Origin: Paenibacillus aceti
Lineage (GTDB): Bacteria > Bacillota > Bacilli > Paenibacillales > Paenibacillaceae
NCBI RefSeq assembly: GCF_003614185.1
Contig: NZ_KZ987724.1
Location: 4,552,608-4,616,607 of the forward strand
Direction of reading: 5' to 3'
Length of the DNA: 64,000 nt
The notes below the pieces were generated by a model. It saw only the letters and a list, made by a program, of their open reading frames with translations, was not told where the DNA came from and did not search any database. Numbering within the stretch: the first letter of the stretch is position 1; each line of letters starts with the position of its first letter. Position numbers and translations under genes: made by a program. Shown here in pieces: positions 54,381-62,882 of this stretch.

Positions 54381-54580
54381 TTAGTAAAATTCAAACGATT
54401 CATAGATTTTAAATATAATTTAGTTAAAAGATATAAAATAAATAATATATTAAAAGGTGAAAAATGGTAATTTTGGACTAGTTACAAAATGTGTAATATA
54501 AAGTAAAATATTGGACATACCCTTTAGTGTTAATTGTAAAGCTGGCCAGCTTTCAATATATCAAGTTATTAGGAGGATAA

Positions 54581-55304
54581 TATGAAAAGTAAATTTTTTT
54601 CTATTTTGCTAACTTTTGTTCTTTCCTTGTCTATGTCGATCAGTGCATTTGCAAACAGTCCTAATAATTATGATCAAGAGGTAGTAAATGATTTACAAAA
54701 AGCAAAAGCAACCAATTTCACTGTTGAAAACGATATCATTGATATTTTGTCCGTTACAAGAGATTCCAATAGTGCAGTGCCTTTTGGGATAGATCCCGGA
54801 GTAGGTGCTACAAGAGTAAATCTTGTTACATACGGATCGTATGCTGAGTTAGCAGTTCAGGATACTTCATCAGGTATTTTTGACACTATTAAGAATAATG
54901 CTATGTGGATTATCGGAAACTTTGTGAAAGGTACAGTTGGAATAGTCGTTTATAATGTAGTTGATTTACTTGTGGATAATATAGAGGTTTCTAAAATGGC
55001 AACGGCGAAAACAATGGTTGGATATACGTATCCAACAAAACAAGGGCAGGTTTGGTATAATAACGTTTGGAATACATTGTTTGAAAGCACTAATAGAAAT
55101 ACTTACAAATATTATTATGCTCTATATTGGAATAAAGACAAAGTTCAAAGACAGGGAACAAAAGACTTTACTCCTGATAAAGGGTATAGTGCAGCAAGAG
55201 TTGAGAAAGCGCCTCACTATGACGATAATACTTATATCCAAGATCAGGCTTCAAAAAATTATATTCAGGGTAAAAAATATACAACTGAGGAATGGTATAA
55301 TTAA
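54581..55304 (+). CDS. Secreted protein of unknown function, candidate exported toxin
   Basis: The ATG is at 54582 (TTAGGAGGATAAT upstream); 240 residues. Signal peptide with hydrophobic SILLTFVLSLSMSISAF and cleavage near AFA-NS. The mature protein has a hydrophobic central segment (MWIIGNFVKGTVGIVVYNVV then DLLVDNI) and a Tyr/Lys-rich C-terminus (YKYYYALYWNKDKVQRQG). An export signal with an internal amphipathic region, followed by a lipoprotein gene, would fit a secreted toxin with membrane-bound immunity; this is inference. No family recognised. Confidence 0.6.
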
Positions 55305-55313
55305 TTTTATCTT

Positions 55314-55345
55314 CCCAGAGAATCAATTTTGATTCTCTGGGTTTT
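55314..55345 (+). terminator. Terminator after the secreted protein gene
   Basis: CCCAGAGAATC and GATTCTCTGGG form a perfect 11-bp stem with a 6-nt loop and a TTTT tail, 10 bp after the stop codon. Confidence 0.88.
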
Positions 55346-55459
55346 AATTAAAAACATTCCCGGACCTTCCAAACACAATTAAAAGGATATTTAATAAACT
55401 AAGTAAGATTTACAATAGCAAGATTAATACAAATTATATGCAACTCGGGGGCTTCCTAA

Positions 55460-56119
55460 ATGAACTATAAACATAATTTATTTGTTATTTTTCTGGGTTT
55501 TCTAATTCTTGGATCAATTCTTGGATGTAATAAAGACTCTAATTCAAATAAAATCAATTCAAATAATTCAGTTTTTGAAAATAATGAAATAAATCCTGCT
55601 GAAGAGGTAAAACGAACCGATACATATACTAAATTTTCTGAAAAAGTAGATTTAGAAAAGACTCTTTTTTCAAAAAAAGAGTCTTTTAAAGAAACTTTAC
55701 CAATAAACTATCATTTGTCAGCAACAGTTACTATTAGCCATGAACAAGATGCCAATAGATTAATTTATGAAGTTTTAATGGATAAATACACAACGGAATT
55801 AACTAATGTAATTCAATCATTTACGTTGAATCCTGATATGATTAATTATTTTTTAACTGATGATTTGACTACAACGAATACTTTAAATGATAATGAAACC
55901 AATTTATTTCCCAATAAGGAACCATATGGCTTAAGTTTATTCAGAGGTTACGTTATAAATAATGATACAGTAGGTAGGGAAATCGAGAATATCTACCAGG
56001 ATGTTTATTTAAAAATATCTTATGGAAGTAAGGAGGATAGAAAAGAGGATTATTGGCATCTCAAAGCAGTTCCTTCGACTGACATGATAGATTATCTTAA
56101 ATCTTTAAAAGAAGAATAA
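55460..56119 (+). CDS. Lipoprotein of unknown function
   Basis: 219 residues. Signal with lipobox GSILGC (Cys 23), then an Asn/Ser-rich linker. The domain that follows shows VDLEKTLFSKKESFKETLPI, a NYHLSATVTISHE strand and a DYWHLKAVPSTDMIDYLKSL end. The ribosome site is weak (CGGGGGC). It lies 155 bp after the secreted protein gene but behind a terminator, so it probably has its own promoter. A membrane immunity role is a guess from position. Confidence 0.55.
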   Translation: MNYKHNLFVIFLGFLILGSILGCNKDSNSNKINSNNSVFENNEINPAEEVKRTDTYTKFSEKVDLEKTLFSKKESFKETLPINYHLSATVTISHEQDANRLIYEVLMDKYTTELTNVIQSFTLNPDMINYFLTDDLTTTNTLNDNETNLFPNKEPYGLSLFRGYVINNDTVGREIENIYQDVYLKISYGSKEDRKEDYWHLKAVPSTDMIDYLKSLKEE

Positions 56120-56164
56120 TTATCTTGAATCTGAGAGTCTATGCCTCGAAAGTATGTAACTGAC

Positions 56165-56350
56165 ACAGCAATTCTGTTGGCGTTACTGTCCCTAAAAGCC
56201 AGAATCGGATGATAGTTTTTAAATTAGCTTATGCGTATTTCTTTCCGATACTTTTATGTTAGAATCTAGGTCCAGAATAAGAGTAATGGTAAACGGGCAA
56301 ATAACTCGTTGTTGGTTGGTGGTCTTCAGATTTAGCATGTCTTGCTAAAA
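56165..56350 (-). pseudogene. IS1380-type transposase relic
   Basis: On the minus strand, TLILDLDS followed after decay by KNYHPILAFRDSNANRIA matches the DST/KSYHP blocks of IS1380 transposases. Strongly eroded and different from copies A-C. No ends identified. Confidence 0.5.
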
Positions 56351-56720
56351 TGGCTGGTACAGTCAAGGTTGATGTAATTTGGGGTGAAGAAAACCCGTAA
56401 TTTAAGGGCTTGGGGTACCAAGCCCTGTTTGTCGTGGAAAAGTGACTGGAGCTGATGCTTTTGAAGGAATATGCCGGATGTCGTGGAAGTAACTAAATAA
56501 GGCAGGTTACCTATATATCCTCATATTGAGCGCAAAGGGGAACGAATATCGGATTTTGCCTCAGGAGACCTTTTCACTTTTAAGGGTGGCTTAACCATGG
56601 TACATCCGTTGGGACAAAAAGAGTTTATTTGGTAGAATTCTACCGTTGTAATTATGTCCGTATCAGTGCGAATACGCTTTATAATAAAATTTCCTAACAT
56701 ATTTAGAAACGAGGGTCAAC
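56351..56720. other. Non-coding stretch before the restriction operon
   Basis: Hairpin AGGGCTTGG...CCAAGCCCT at 56405-56426 resembles the terminator at 53189, and the following about 80 bp are also similar (TGGAAAAG, AAGGAATAT, GTGGAAGTAA). The final 40 bp carry GAGGGT before the McrB-like ATG. No ORF. Confidence 0.45.
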
Positions 56721-58865
56721 ATGATTACTCAGATAAGAAGTTGGATGCATGATGATTCAATCCCTGATTTGATTGGTAGGAAGAAAGTAGATTGGTCTAT
56801 TTTTGAGTATGGGTCTACGATACCAAATGACTTCAGAGTGTATTTTTCCCAAACTAATAATGGAGAAGAGATTACAAAAGGCAGCGGTAAACAAGTTACT
56901 CTAATTTATAATGATAAGCATTACAGTGCTTCACTAAGAAATGTTGATCAATCAAGTGCAGGTAGGGAGACATTACAATTACGGTTTCACTCTAATGAAA
57001 TAAAAGAGTTAATGGTGTCTGTTTTTAAATCTAGTTATAAATACATATTAGAACGGAAACCAACGGATCCGGGGAATAAGAAGCAAGTGAACGTTCCAAA
57101 TGAATTGGCCGAATATATAGAGTTTTACTCCACAGATAGGCCCTTCATTTATCAAATGAAATTGATACCTGTGAATGGCCTAACAATGCCAAACATTTGG
57201 TGGGTCAATCAAGGTTCAACTCTTAATGAGGAACTTAAAGAGGGGATACTATGGGCCCCTTTGTCTGGTAAAGGTGGTCGCTCACAATACCACTGGGATA
57301 CAATGGATGAAGTGAGAAAAGGGGATATTATTTTACATTATGCAAATGGATCATTGCGTTATGTAAGCAGAGCTATTGAAGATTCAGTAAATGCTAAAAA
57401 GCCTAGCTCTATGTCAGATTCGATATGGGACGAGCAGGGGAGACTAATTCGTGCGGAGTACTTCGCGATTGAGCCTAATATCCCCTTAAATAGTTTTTCT
57501 CAAGAGATTCTAGGATTAAATATTACTCAAGGCCCTATTCATTCAGGCGGAGGGGTGAAACAAGGATACTTATTCCGCTTTTCAATCGAGGGACTAAACA
57601 TTATTCAAAGTCATTCACCAGATGTAGCCTGGCCTGAATTTACACGTTTTGAGATTGAGGATAATGAGGATTTGGATGAGGTGGAGCCTATGAAAACGAT
57701 AGAGGATGGGGGAGTAGCAACGGTTTTGAGTAAAATCAAAGCTTATATTCAACAGCAGGGTTTTTATTATCCACCACACCTCATTGAGAACTTTTACCTT
57801 TCACTTAAGACAAAACCCTTCGTCATTCTGGCTGGCGTTTCAGGAACGGGGAAAACCAAGCTAATCAAACTATTTGCTGAGGCCATGGGGGCCACTTCAC
57901 AGAATGGACAGTTTACGCTAATACCTGTTCGTCCGGACTGGAGCGATCCCTCAGATCTGATAGGCTATAGCGATTTGTCGGGCAAGTTTCGTCCGGGACG
58001 GTTAGTTGAGGTGCTACTGGAGGCATCTCGAAACCCTGGTAAGCCTTATTTCATATGCCTTGATGAGATGAACCTTGCTAGAGTAGAGCATTATTTCAGT
58101 GATGTGTTGAGCATACTTGAAACGCAAGAATGGCAGAATGATCGCATAGTCACCGCGCCAATCATTCACGATAAATCACTCGTGCAGGATGAGGATCGAG
58201 AGGTGTACGGAAATTTATCGATTTCAGAAAATGTGTATTTGATCGGTACGGTTAATATGGATGAGACAACACATCCTTTTAGTAAAAAGGTACTCGACCG
58301 GGCGAATACGATAGAGTTCAATGACGTCTATCTATCTCAATTTCCTGAGGATAAAACAGTGAATAAGCTAAGTCCAGAGTCTACTCATAATCAGTTCTTG
58401 CGGAGTAACTATTTGCAACTTGTGGATGCTTACGGAACCGATTCAAAAGCGCTTATTACCAAGACGACTGGTGAGCTAGTGCGAATCAATAACATCTTAG
58501 AAGAAATCCATGCACATGTAGGTTTCCGGATTCGAGACGCCGTATGTTTCTATATGCTGTATAGTCAGCGGTTCGGGTTGTTTTCTGAGGAAGAGGCGTT
58601 GGATCGTCAAATACTTCAGAAGATACTTCCAAGAATTCAGGGGAGCAGCGCTTCAATAAGAAGGGCTCTTTTGAAATTGATGAGGGAGTGTGTAGGTTCT
58701 TCTTTCGTCATCAATGACTATTTAGAAAATGGAGATTTGTTGTTTGAGGAACGCAAGCTCAATGAAATGATTAATCAGGCGAAGTATCCTCAAAGTACAA
58801 AGAAAATCATTTCTATGTTGCGGAGGCTAGAAGAAGATGGATTCACCTCTTACTGGTTATCGTGA
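56721..58865 (+). CDS. McrB-like AAA+ GTPase/ATPase with EVE-like reader domain
   Basis: 714 residues, GAGGGT ribosome site. Residues 1-110 form an unassigned N-terminal domain. Residues about 158-295 look like an EVE/PUA-fold modified-base reader (IWWVNQGSTLNEELKEG, then DEVRKGDIILHYANGSLRYV and EYFAIEP). The AAA+ motor has Walker A GVSGTGKT (372-379), Walker B ICLDEMNLARVEHY, and sensor GTVNMDETTHPF in place of the MNTADRS of classical McrB, with the arginine region KKVLDRANTIEF. It should recognise modified DNA (or RNA) and drive the nuclease encoded next, whose start overlaps by 29 bp. Confidence 0.85.
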   Translation: MITQIRSWMHDDSIPDLIGRKKVDWSIFEYGSTIPNDFRVYFSQTNNGEEITKGSGKQVTLIYNDKHYSASLRNVDQSSAGRETLQLRFHSNEIKELMVSVFKSSYKYILERKPTDPGNKKQVNVPNELAEYIEFYSTDRPFIYQMKLIPVNGLTMPNIWWVNQGSTLNEELKEGILWAPLSGKGGRSQYHWDTMDEVRKGDIILHYANGSLRYVSRAIEDSVNAKKPSSMSDSIWDEQGRLIRAEYFAIEPNIPLNSFSQEILGLNITQGPIHSGGGVKQGYLFRFSIEGLNIIQSHSPDVAWPEFTRFEIEDNEDLDEVEPMKTIEDGGVATVLSKIKAYIQQQGFYYPPHLIENFYLSLKTKPFVILAGVSGTGKTKLIKLFAEAMGATSQNGQFTLIPVRPDWSDPSDLIGYSDLSGKFRPGRLVEVLLEASRNPGKPYFICLDEMNLARVEHYFSDVLSILETQEWQNDRIVTAPIIHDKSLVQDEDREVYGNLSISENVYLIGTVNMDETTHPFSKKVLDRANTIEFNDVYLSQFPEDKTVNKLSPESTHNQFLRSNYLQLVDAYGTDSKALITKTTGELVRINNILEEIHAHVGFRIRDAVCFYMLYSQRFGLFSEEEALDRQILQKILPRIQGSSASIRRALLKLMRECVGSSFVINDYLENGDLLFEERKLNEMINQAKYPQSTKKIISMLRRLEEDGFTSYWLS

Positions 58866-61212
58866 TGCACCGGTTAAGCTTCTACAAATAGAAACTAATC
58901 TATTTAATTTATATATTAAAGGGAAACCATTTCATCCGACCGTCGAAACTTTACAGCTTCATCGTCAGGAGGGGGAGGTTTGGTCCGATGCTCACTTTCA
59001 TGTTGAGGTTCCCTCTTCAAAGGTGGAATTCAGTTCGGTTCAAGTTTTTTCTCGGCAGACGTTAGGCCTTCAAGCGTGGGATCATGGTGACCAAGCAGAG
59101 CCTTTATTTTTTGAAACGCAAACCTATGAGCTAGTTATTGAAAAGAAGCAGGATCTACCGATTGTCTTCTTTCATGAGAATATTCACCTTAGGCAGGCTA
59201 TACAACCCTTGAATGATAGTTTATTGTCCGGTGTGCTTAACTTCCAAAACGAAGTAGGTTTCTCGGAGCTTGAGCTTCGCCTACAAGGTGAGGATATTTT
59301 CAAACTACAACTCGAAGTGTTTCCCTCAAAAATGGATTACAAGCGCGATTACGAAGTGATTCTACGTGAGGTCAATGAACAGATCTATAATCTTTCTTTT
59401 GATTTTCTTCGTAGGACATTTCATCTAACGGGGTTAAGGGAGACCAGATATCAGAGTATTACTGAATTCTTTACGATATTACAGCAGGTTTTTCAACAGT
59501 TGATCCAAGGCGTGGATCGCATTAGAAAAGCACCTCATTCCAAAATGAGACGAGAATCTCATGTCGTGGAAGCATCGAGAGCAAGAAGGGTGGGGAAGGA
59601 GAATATAGCGTTTTTACGCAAAAGGCCAGAGCTTTTTATTCAGGGACACCCGCACCCTACCCATGTGCTTGAAACAAGGCGATATATGGACTTCGATACG
59701 GCCGAAAATCGGTTTATTCGCTGGACATTGCTACGCATTTCCTCGAAATTGAAGGAGCTCAGAGCTCATGTAGCAAAGAAGGACAACCCGGATCCCGTGC
59801 TGCTTAAGAGAATCGACATAATGGGTTCGCAGTTACAGCGGCTGTTGAAGCAAGATTTTTTAGATGTGGGTGACATGAAGCAGGTTTCCTTGACTCTTGT
59901 GTTACAAATGGCCCCAGGTTATCGGGAAGTATATCGGATTTATCTCTTACTGATGAAGGGCCTTTCGATTCAAGGAGATTTGTTCAGGTTATCGATGAAG
60001 GACCTGGCACAGCTATATGAATATTGGTGCTTTCTGAAAATCCACCAGTTAATTCAGCGTAAATATGAGCTGGTCAGTCAAGATTTGATTAAGGTAAACC
60101 GGAATGGGCTTTTCGTTACGTTGAAACGAGGGCAAAAGGCTAGGATGGTCTATCGGAATCCGAGGAATGGTGAAGTGTTTACTCTTTACTACAATTCTTT
60201 GCCCGAGGAAGATAGCGGTTCTACTTTGGCTCAAAGGCCTGATAACGTACTCACCTTAAAGAAGAATGATTCATCGATTGAGTATAAATATATCTTCGAT
60301 GCAAAATATCGACTGAATCCAGCTTATGAGGGAAGTCCATATTGGAATAGGTACAAGCAGCCAGGCCCAGAGGAAGAGGATATTAACACGATGCATCGTT
60401 ATCGGGATGCGATTGTTTACCAGGATCATCGTAACGGGGAGTACGAGCGGAGTATGTTTGGGGCGTACGTGCTGTTTCCGTATCCTGATGAGGCAAGATT
60501 TAAGGAACACCCTTTCTATAAAAGCATTCAGCTAGTTAACATTGGGGCTATCCCGCTCTTACCGAATGCAACGAGTCTCTTGGAGCAGCTTCTTGATGAA
60601 ATGATTCAAGACAGCCCGGAGAAGGCCTATGAACGCTCAACTCGGCCTCGTGGAACAAAAGAATACTATTCCAACAAGTTTGAGGGTAAGAACGTCCTTG
60701 TTGGCTCATTGAGAGTGCCTTCCCAATTGGATGTGGCTTTGTCACAACGTTTTTATCATATGCCGCTTAAGAATATCGTCGATCATAAGCTACTCACCCA
60801 AATCGAATATATTGCGATGTGTCAATCGCGTAAAAATTTTAAGGGGCCAGGAAATACCGGTATCCATTGGTATGGCCGCGTTCAGGATTGGAAAGTTGTT
60901 CGAAGGGGTGAGATCACAGAAAGACCTGCCCGGCCGGGTACGGAAGATGAACTATATGTTAAATTTACAATTGAACGTTGGGAACGGCGGGATAAGCCTA
61001 TTGCCTTGGGTGGACAGAGAATCTATACCTGTCTGTATACGAGCAAATACATGTTCGATCGTGCCAATGAAATTGCAGAACTTAGGCTAGAGAATGAAGA
61101 GGATCTGAGAAAATGGCGCGAAGCTCGAAGAGTCGGCAAGGTCAAAGTACAACTGGATCATACTCATGTGGATTTGGCGGGATCTGTGGTGGAGATTCGA
61201 GTGGAGGAGTAA
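58837..61212 (+). CDS. McrC-like DUF2357 protein with PD-(D/E)xK nuclease domain
   Basis: 791 residues, GGAGG ribosome site inside the preceding gene. The N-terminal half is DUF2357-like (LNFQNEVGFSELELRL, YDLSFDFLRRTFHL-type at IYNLSFDFLRRTFHLTG, YMDFDTAENRFIRWTLLRIS). The C-terminal nuclease domain has a D-x-K core, YIFDAKYRLNP (D488, K490), and MHRYRDAIVYQD. This is the usual cleavage partner of McrB-type motors in type IV restriction. Together the two genes form a complete two-component system against foreign modified nucleic acid. An intact IS4 sits only 64 bp downstream. Confidence 0.85.
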   Translation: MDSPLTGYRDAPVKLLQIETNLFNLYIKGKPFHPTVETLQLHRQEGEVWSDAHFHVEVPSSKVEFSSVQVFSRQTLGLQAWDHGDQAEPLFFETQTYELVIEKKQDLPIVFFHENIHLRQAIQPLNDSLLSGVLNFQNEVGFSELELRLQGEDIFKLQLEVFPSKMDYKRDYEVILREVNEQIYNLSFDFLRRTFHLTGLRETRYQSITEFFTILQQVFQQLIQGVDRIRKAPHSKMRRESHVVEASRARRVGKENIAFLRKRPELFIQGHPHPTHVLETRRYMDFDTAENRFIRWTLLRISSKLKELRAHVAKKDNPDPVLLKRIDIMGSQLQRLLKQDFLDVGDMKQVSLTLVLQMAPGYREVYRIYLLLMKGLSIQGDLFRLSMKDLAQLYEYWCFLKIHQLIQRKYELVSQDLIKVNRNGLFVTLKRGQKARMVYRNPRNGEVFTLYYNSLPEEDSGSTLAQRPDNVLTLKKNDSSIEYKYIFDAKYRLNPAYEGSPYWNRYKQPGPEEEDINTMHRYRDAIVYQDHRNGEYERSMFGAYVLFPYPDEARFKEHPFYKSIQLVNIGAIPLLPNATSLLEQLLDEMIQDSPEKAYERSTRPRGTKEYYSNKFEGKNVLVGSLRVPSQLDVALSQRFYHMPLKNIVDHKLLTQIEYIAMCQSRKNFKGPGNTGIHWYGRVQDWKVVRRGEITERPARPGTEDELYVKFTIERWERRDKPIALGGQRIYTCLYTSKYMFDRANEIAELRLENEEDLRKWREARRVGKVKVQLDHTHVDLAGSVVEIRVEE

Positions 61213-61275
61213 GGGACTCTTTGTGACGACCTATACGATTACGAAAAATTCAAAAAGGATGTTTATAGTTAATAT

Positions 61276-62793
61276 CTCAACTTTCGCAGAGCGAAAACTA
61301 GCCTTATTACATGGTGTTACTGGGTAGAATGTCGATTCAATATGGAAGTTGTAAAAATAGAAAAACACCGCTTCGTTTGGTAAAGTGAGAGTGTCCTAAG
61401 CAATCACTACCACGCAGAAGAGGTGTCCTCTACATGATAGAACAAAACGTACAGCAGAATCAACTTCCAAATGAAATTAAACCAGCCTTTAAAGAACTAA
61501 AAGTACTGCAACACCTAAGAACAGCGGGCTTTAAAAAGAAATTCGGTTATACCTGTTCGTTTTTATTCCAGCTTGTCTTTGTCCTTTTGTTCCACCACAA
61601 GAACTGGTTTCGTCTACTGGAAAGCGAGAAAGGTGCATCCTTTCCTGGCAAAGATGCGGTCTATCGCTTCCTGAATCACAGCGGCTATGCATGGCGGCGG
61701 TTTCTGTCGTTGCTCAGTTCCTCTACAATTGAGAAAATTCAACCGCTAACGGGAGAAGATCGCGTATCCGTATTTGTAGTTGACGACTCCATGTTCGAGC
61801 GCAATCGCAGCAAAGCGGTTGAACTGCTTTCCCGATTTAAAGACCATGCAACGGGGTGCTACTATAAGGGATTTCGTATGCTTACTCTAGGTTGGTCAGA
61901 TGGCCATACGTTCATTCCGGTGGACTTCTCCTTGCTTGCTTCGATGAAGTCTCAAGTGAACGGCATCATGCAAGAGATTGATAAGCGTACGTCCGGCTAC
62001 AAGCGGCGAGTTGAAGCTTTGCTTCCTGCTCCTGAAGTCATTCCGGCGATGATTGATCGGGCGCTTTCAGCGGGTGTGCAGGCTTCATACGTCCTCATGG
62101 ATAGTTGGTTCACTCATGCCCCATTGATCCAATCGATACTTGATCGCGGTCTGGATGTGATCGGCATGGTTAAAGATGACAAGAAGCGTTATCTTGTTGG
62201 CGGAAGCCGATTAACTTTGCAAGAGCTTTACTTTAGAGCAACCCCTGTCCAAGGAAAAAACAAGGGAATCTTACGTTCCATCCGTACCGAGTTATCCCCA
62301 GGGATTCCGGTTATGATGGTATTTGTCCGCCACCGCTCGAAGAAGAAGGAATGGCTTGCGATTCTATGCACCGATCTCTCGATCCCCGAAGAAGAAATTA
62401 TCCGGATTTACGGAATTCGTTGGGATATTGAAGTGTTTTTCAAGTGCGCCAAATCCTTGCTGCGTCTACAAAAGGAGTTTCAGGGCCGTTCTTATGACCT
62501 GCTGATTAGTCATACGACGATTGTCTTTTCACGTTACATTTTGCTGGCATGGCAACACCGACAAAGCACTGACAACCGCACGCTGGGCGGCTTATTTCAT
62601 TTGCTGTGCGACGAAGTAAGTCAACTAGATTGGGCAGTCGCCTTAACACAACTTATTGAATTGCTTGAGGATATCGCCAAGAAGGCCAGTAAGAAGATCA
62701 CAATACTCATCCAGACACAACTCCAGCAATGGATCGCTGGTTTGCCTAATTACATCAAGGCCTACCTGCCGAAATTAAGCTGCGAAAGTTGAG
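61276..62793 (+). mobile_element. Intact IS4-family insertion sequence
   Basis: 1518 bp bounded by inverted repeats CTCAACTTTCGCAG (61276-61289) and CTGCGAAAGTTGAG (62780-62793). TTAATAT is duplicated on both sides (61269-61275 and 62794-62800). With an unbroken transposase, this looks like a recent and potentially active insertion. Confidence 0.92.
61434..62792 (+). CDS. IS4-family transposase
   Basis: 452 residues, intact. DDE catalytic residues are in VFVVDDSMFERN and SYVLMDSWFTHAPL. The YREK signature Y-x2-R-x3-E-x6-K is present as YGIRWDIEVFFKCAK. The stop codon lies inside the right inverted repeat. Cut-and-paste transposition is expected for the family. Confidence 0.95.
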   Translation: MIEQNVQQNQLPNEIKPAFKELKVLQHLRTAGFKKKFGYTCSFLFQLVFVLLFHHKNWFRLLESEKGASFPGKDAVYRFLNHSGYAWRRFLSLLSSSTIEKIQPLTGEDRVSVFVVDDSMFERNRSKAVELLSRFKDHATGCYYKGFRMLTLGWSDGHTFIPVDFSLLASMKSQVNGIMQEIDKRTSGYKRRVEALLPAPEVIPAMIDRALSAGVQASYVLMDSWFTHAPLIQSILDRGLDVIGMVKDDKKRYLVGGSRLTLQELYFRATPVQGKNKGILRSIRTELSPGIPVMMVFVRHRSKKKEWLAILCTDLSIPEEEIIRIYGIRWDIEVFFKCAKSLLRLQKEFQGRSYDLLISHTTIVFSRYILLAWQHRQSTDNRTLGGLFHLLCDEVSQLDWAVALTQLIELLEDIAKKASKKITILIQTQLQQWIAGLPNYIKAYLPKLSCES

Positions 62794-62800
62794 TTAATAT

Positions 62801-62838
62801 AATTATTAAGGAGAGGTGATACCTCCTCCTTAATAATT
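62801..62838. terminator. Palindromic hairpin, probably terminator of the right-edge gene
   Basis: AATTATTAAGGAG pairs with CTCCTTAATAATT (13 bp, 12-nt loop), 45 bp beyond the stop of the minus-strand gene. The IS4 target duplication directly abuts it, so insertion may have hit the terminator region. Confidence 0.6.
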
Positions 62839-62882
62839 AACTAGATTATTCTAAACTTTTAGTAGCCTATTATTGAATAGTA

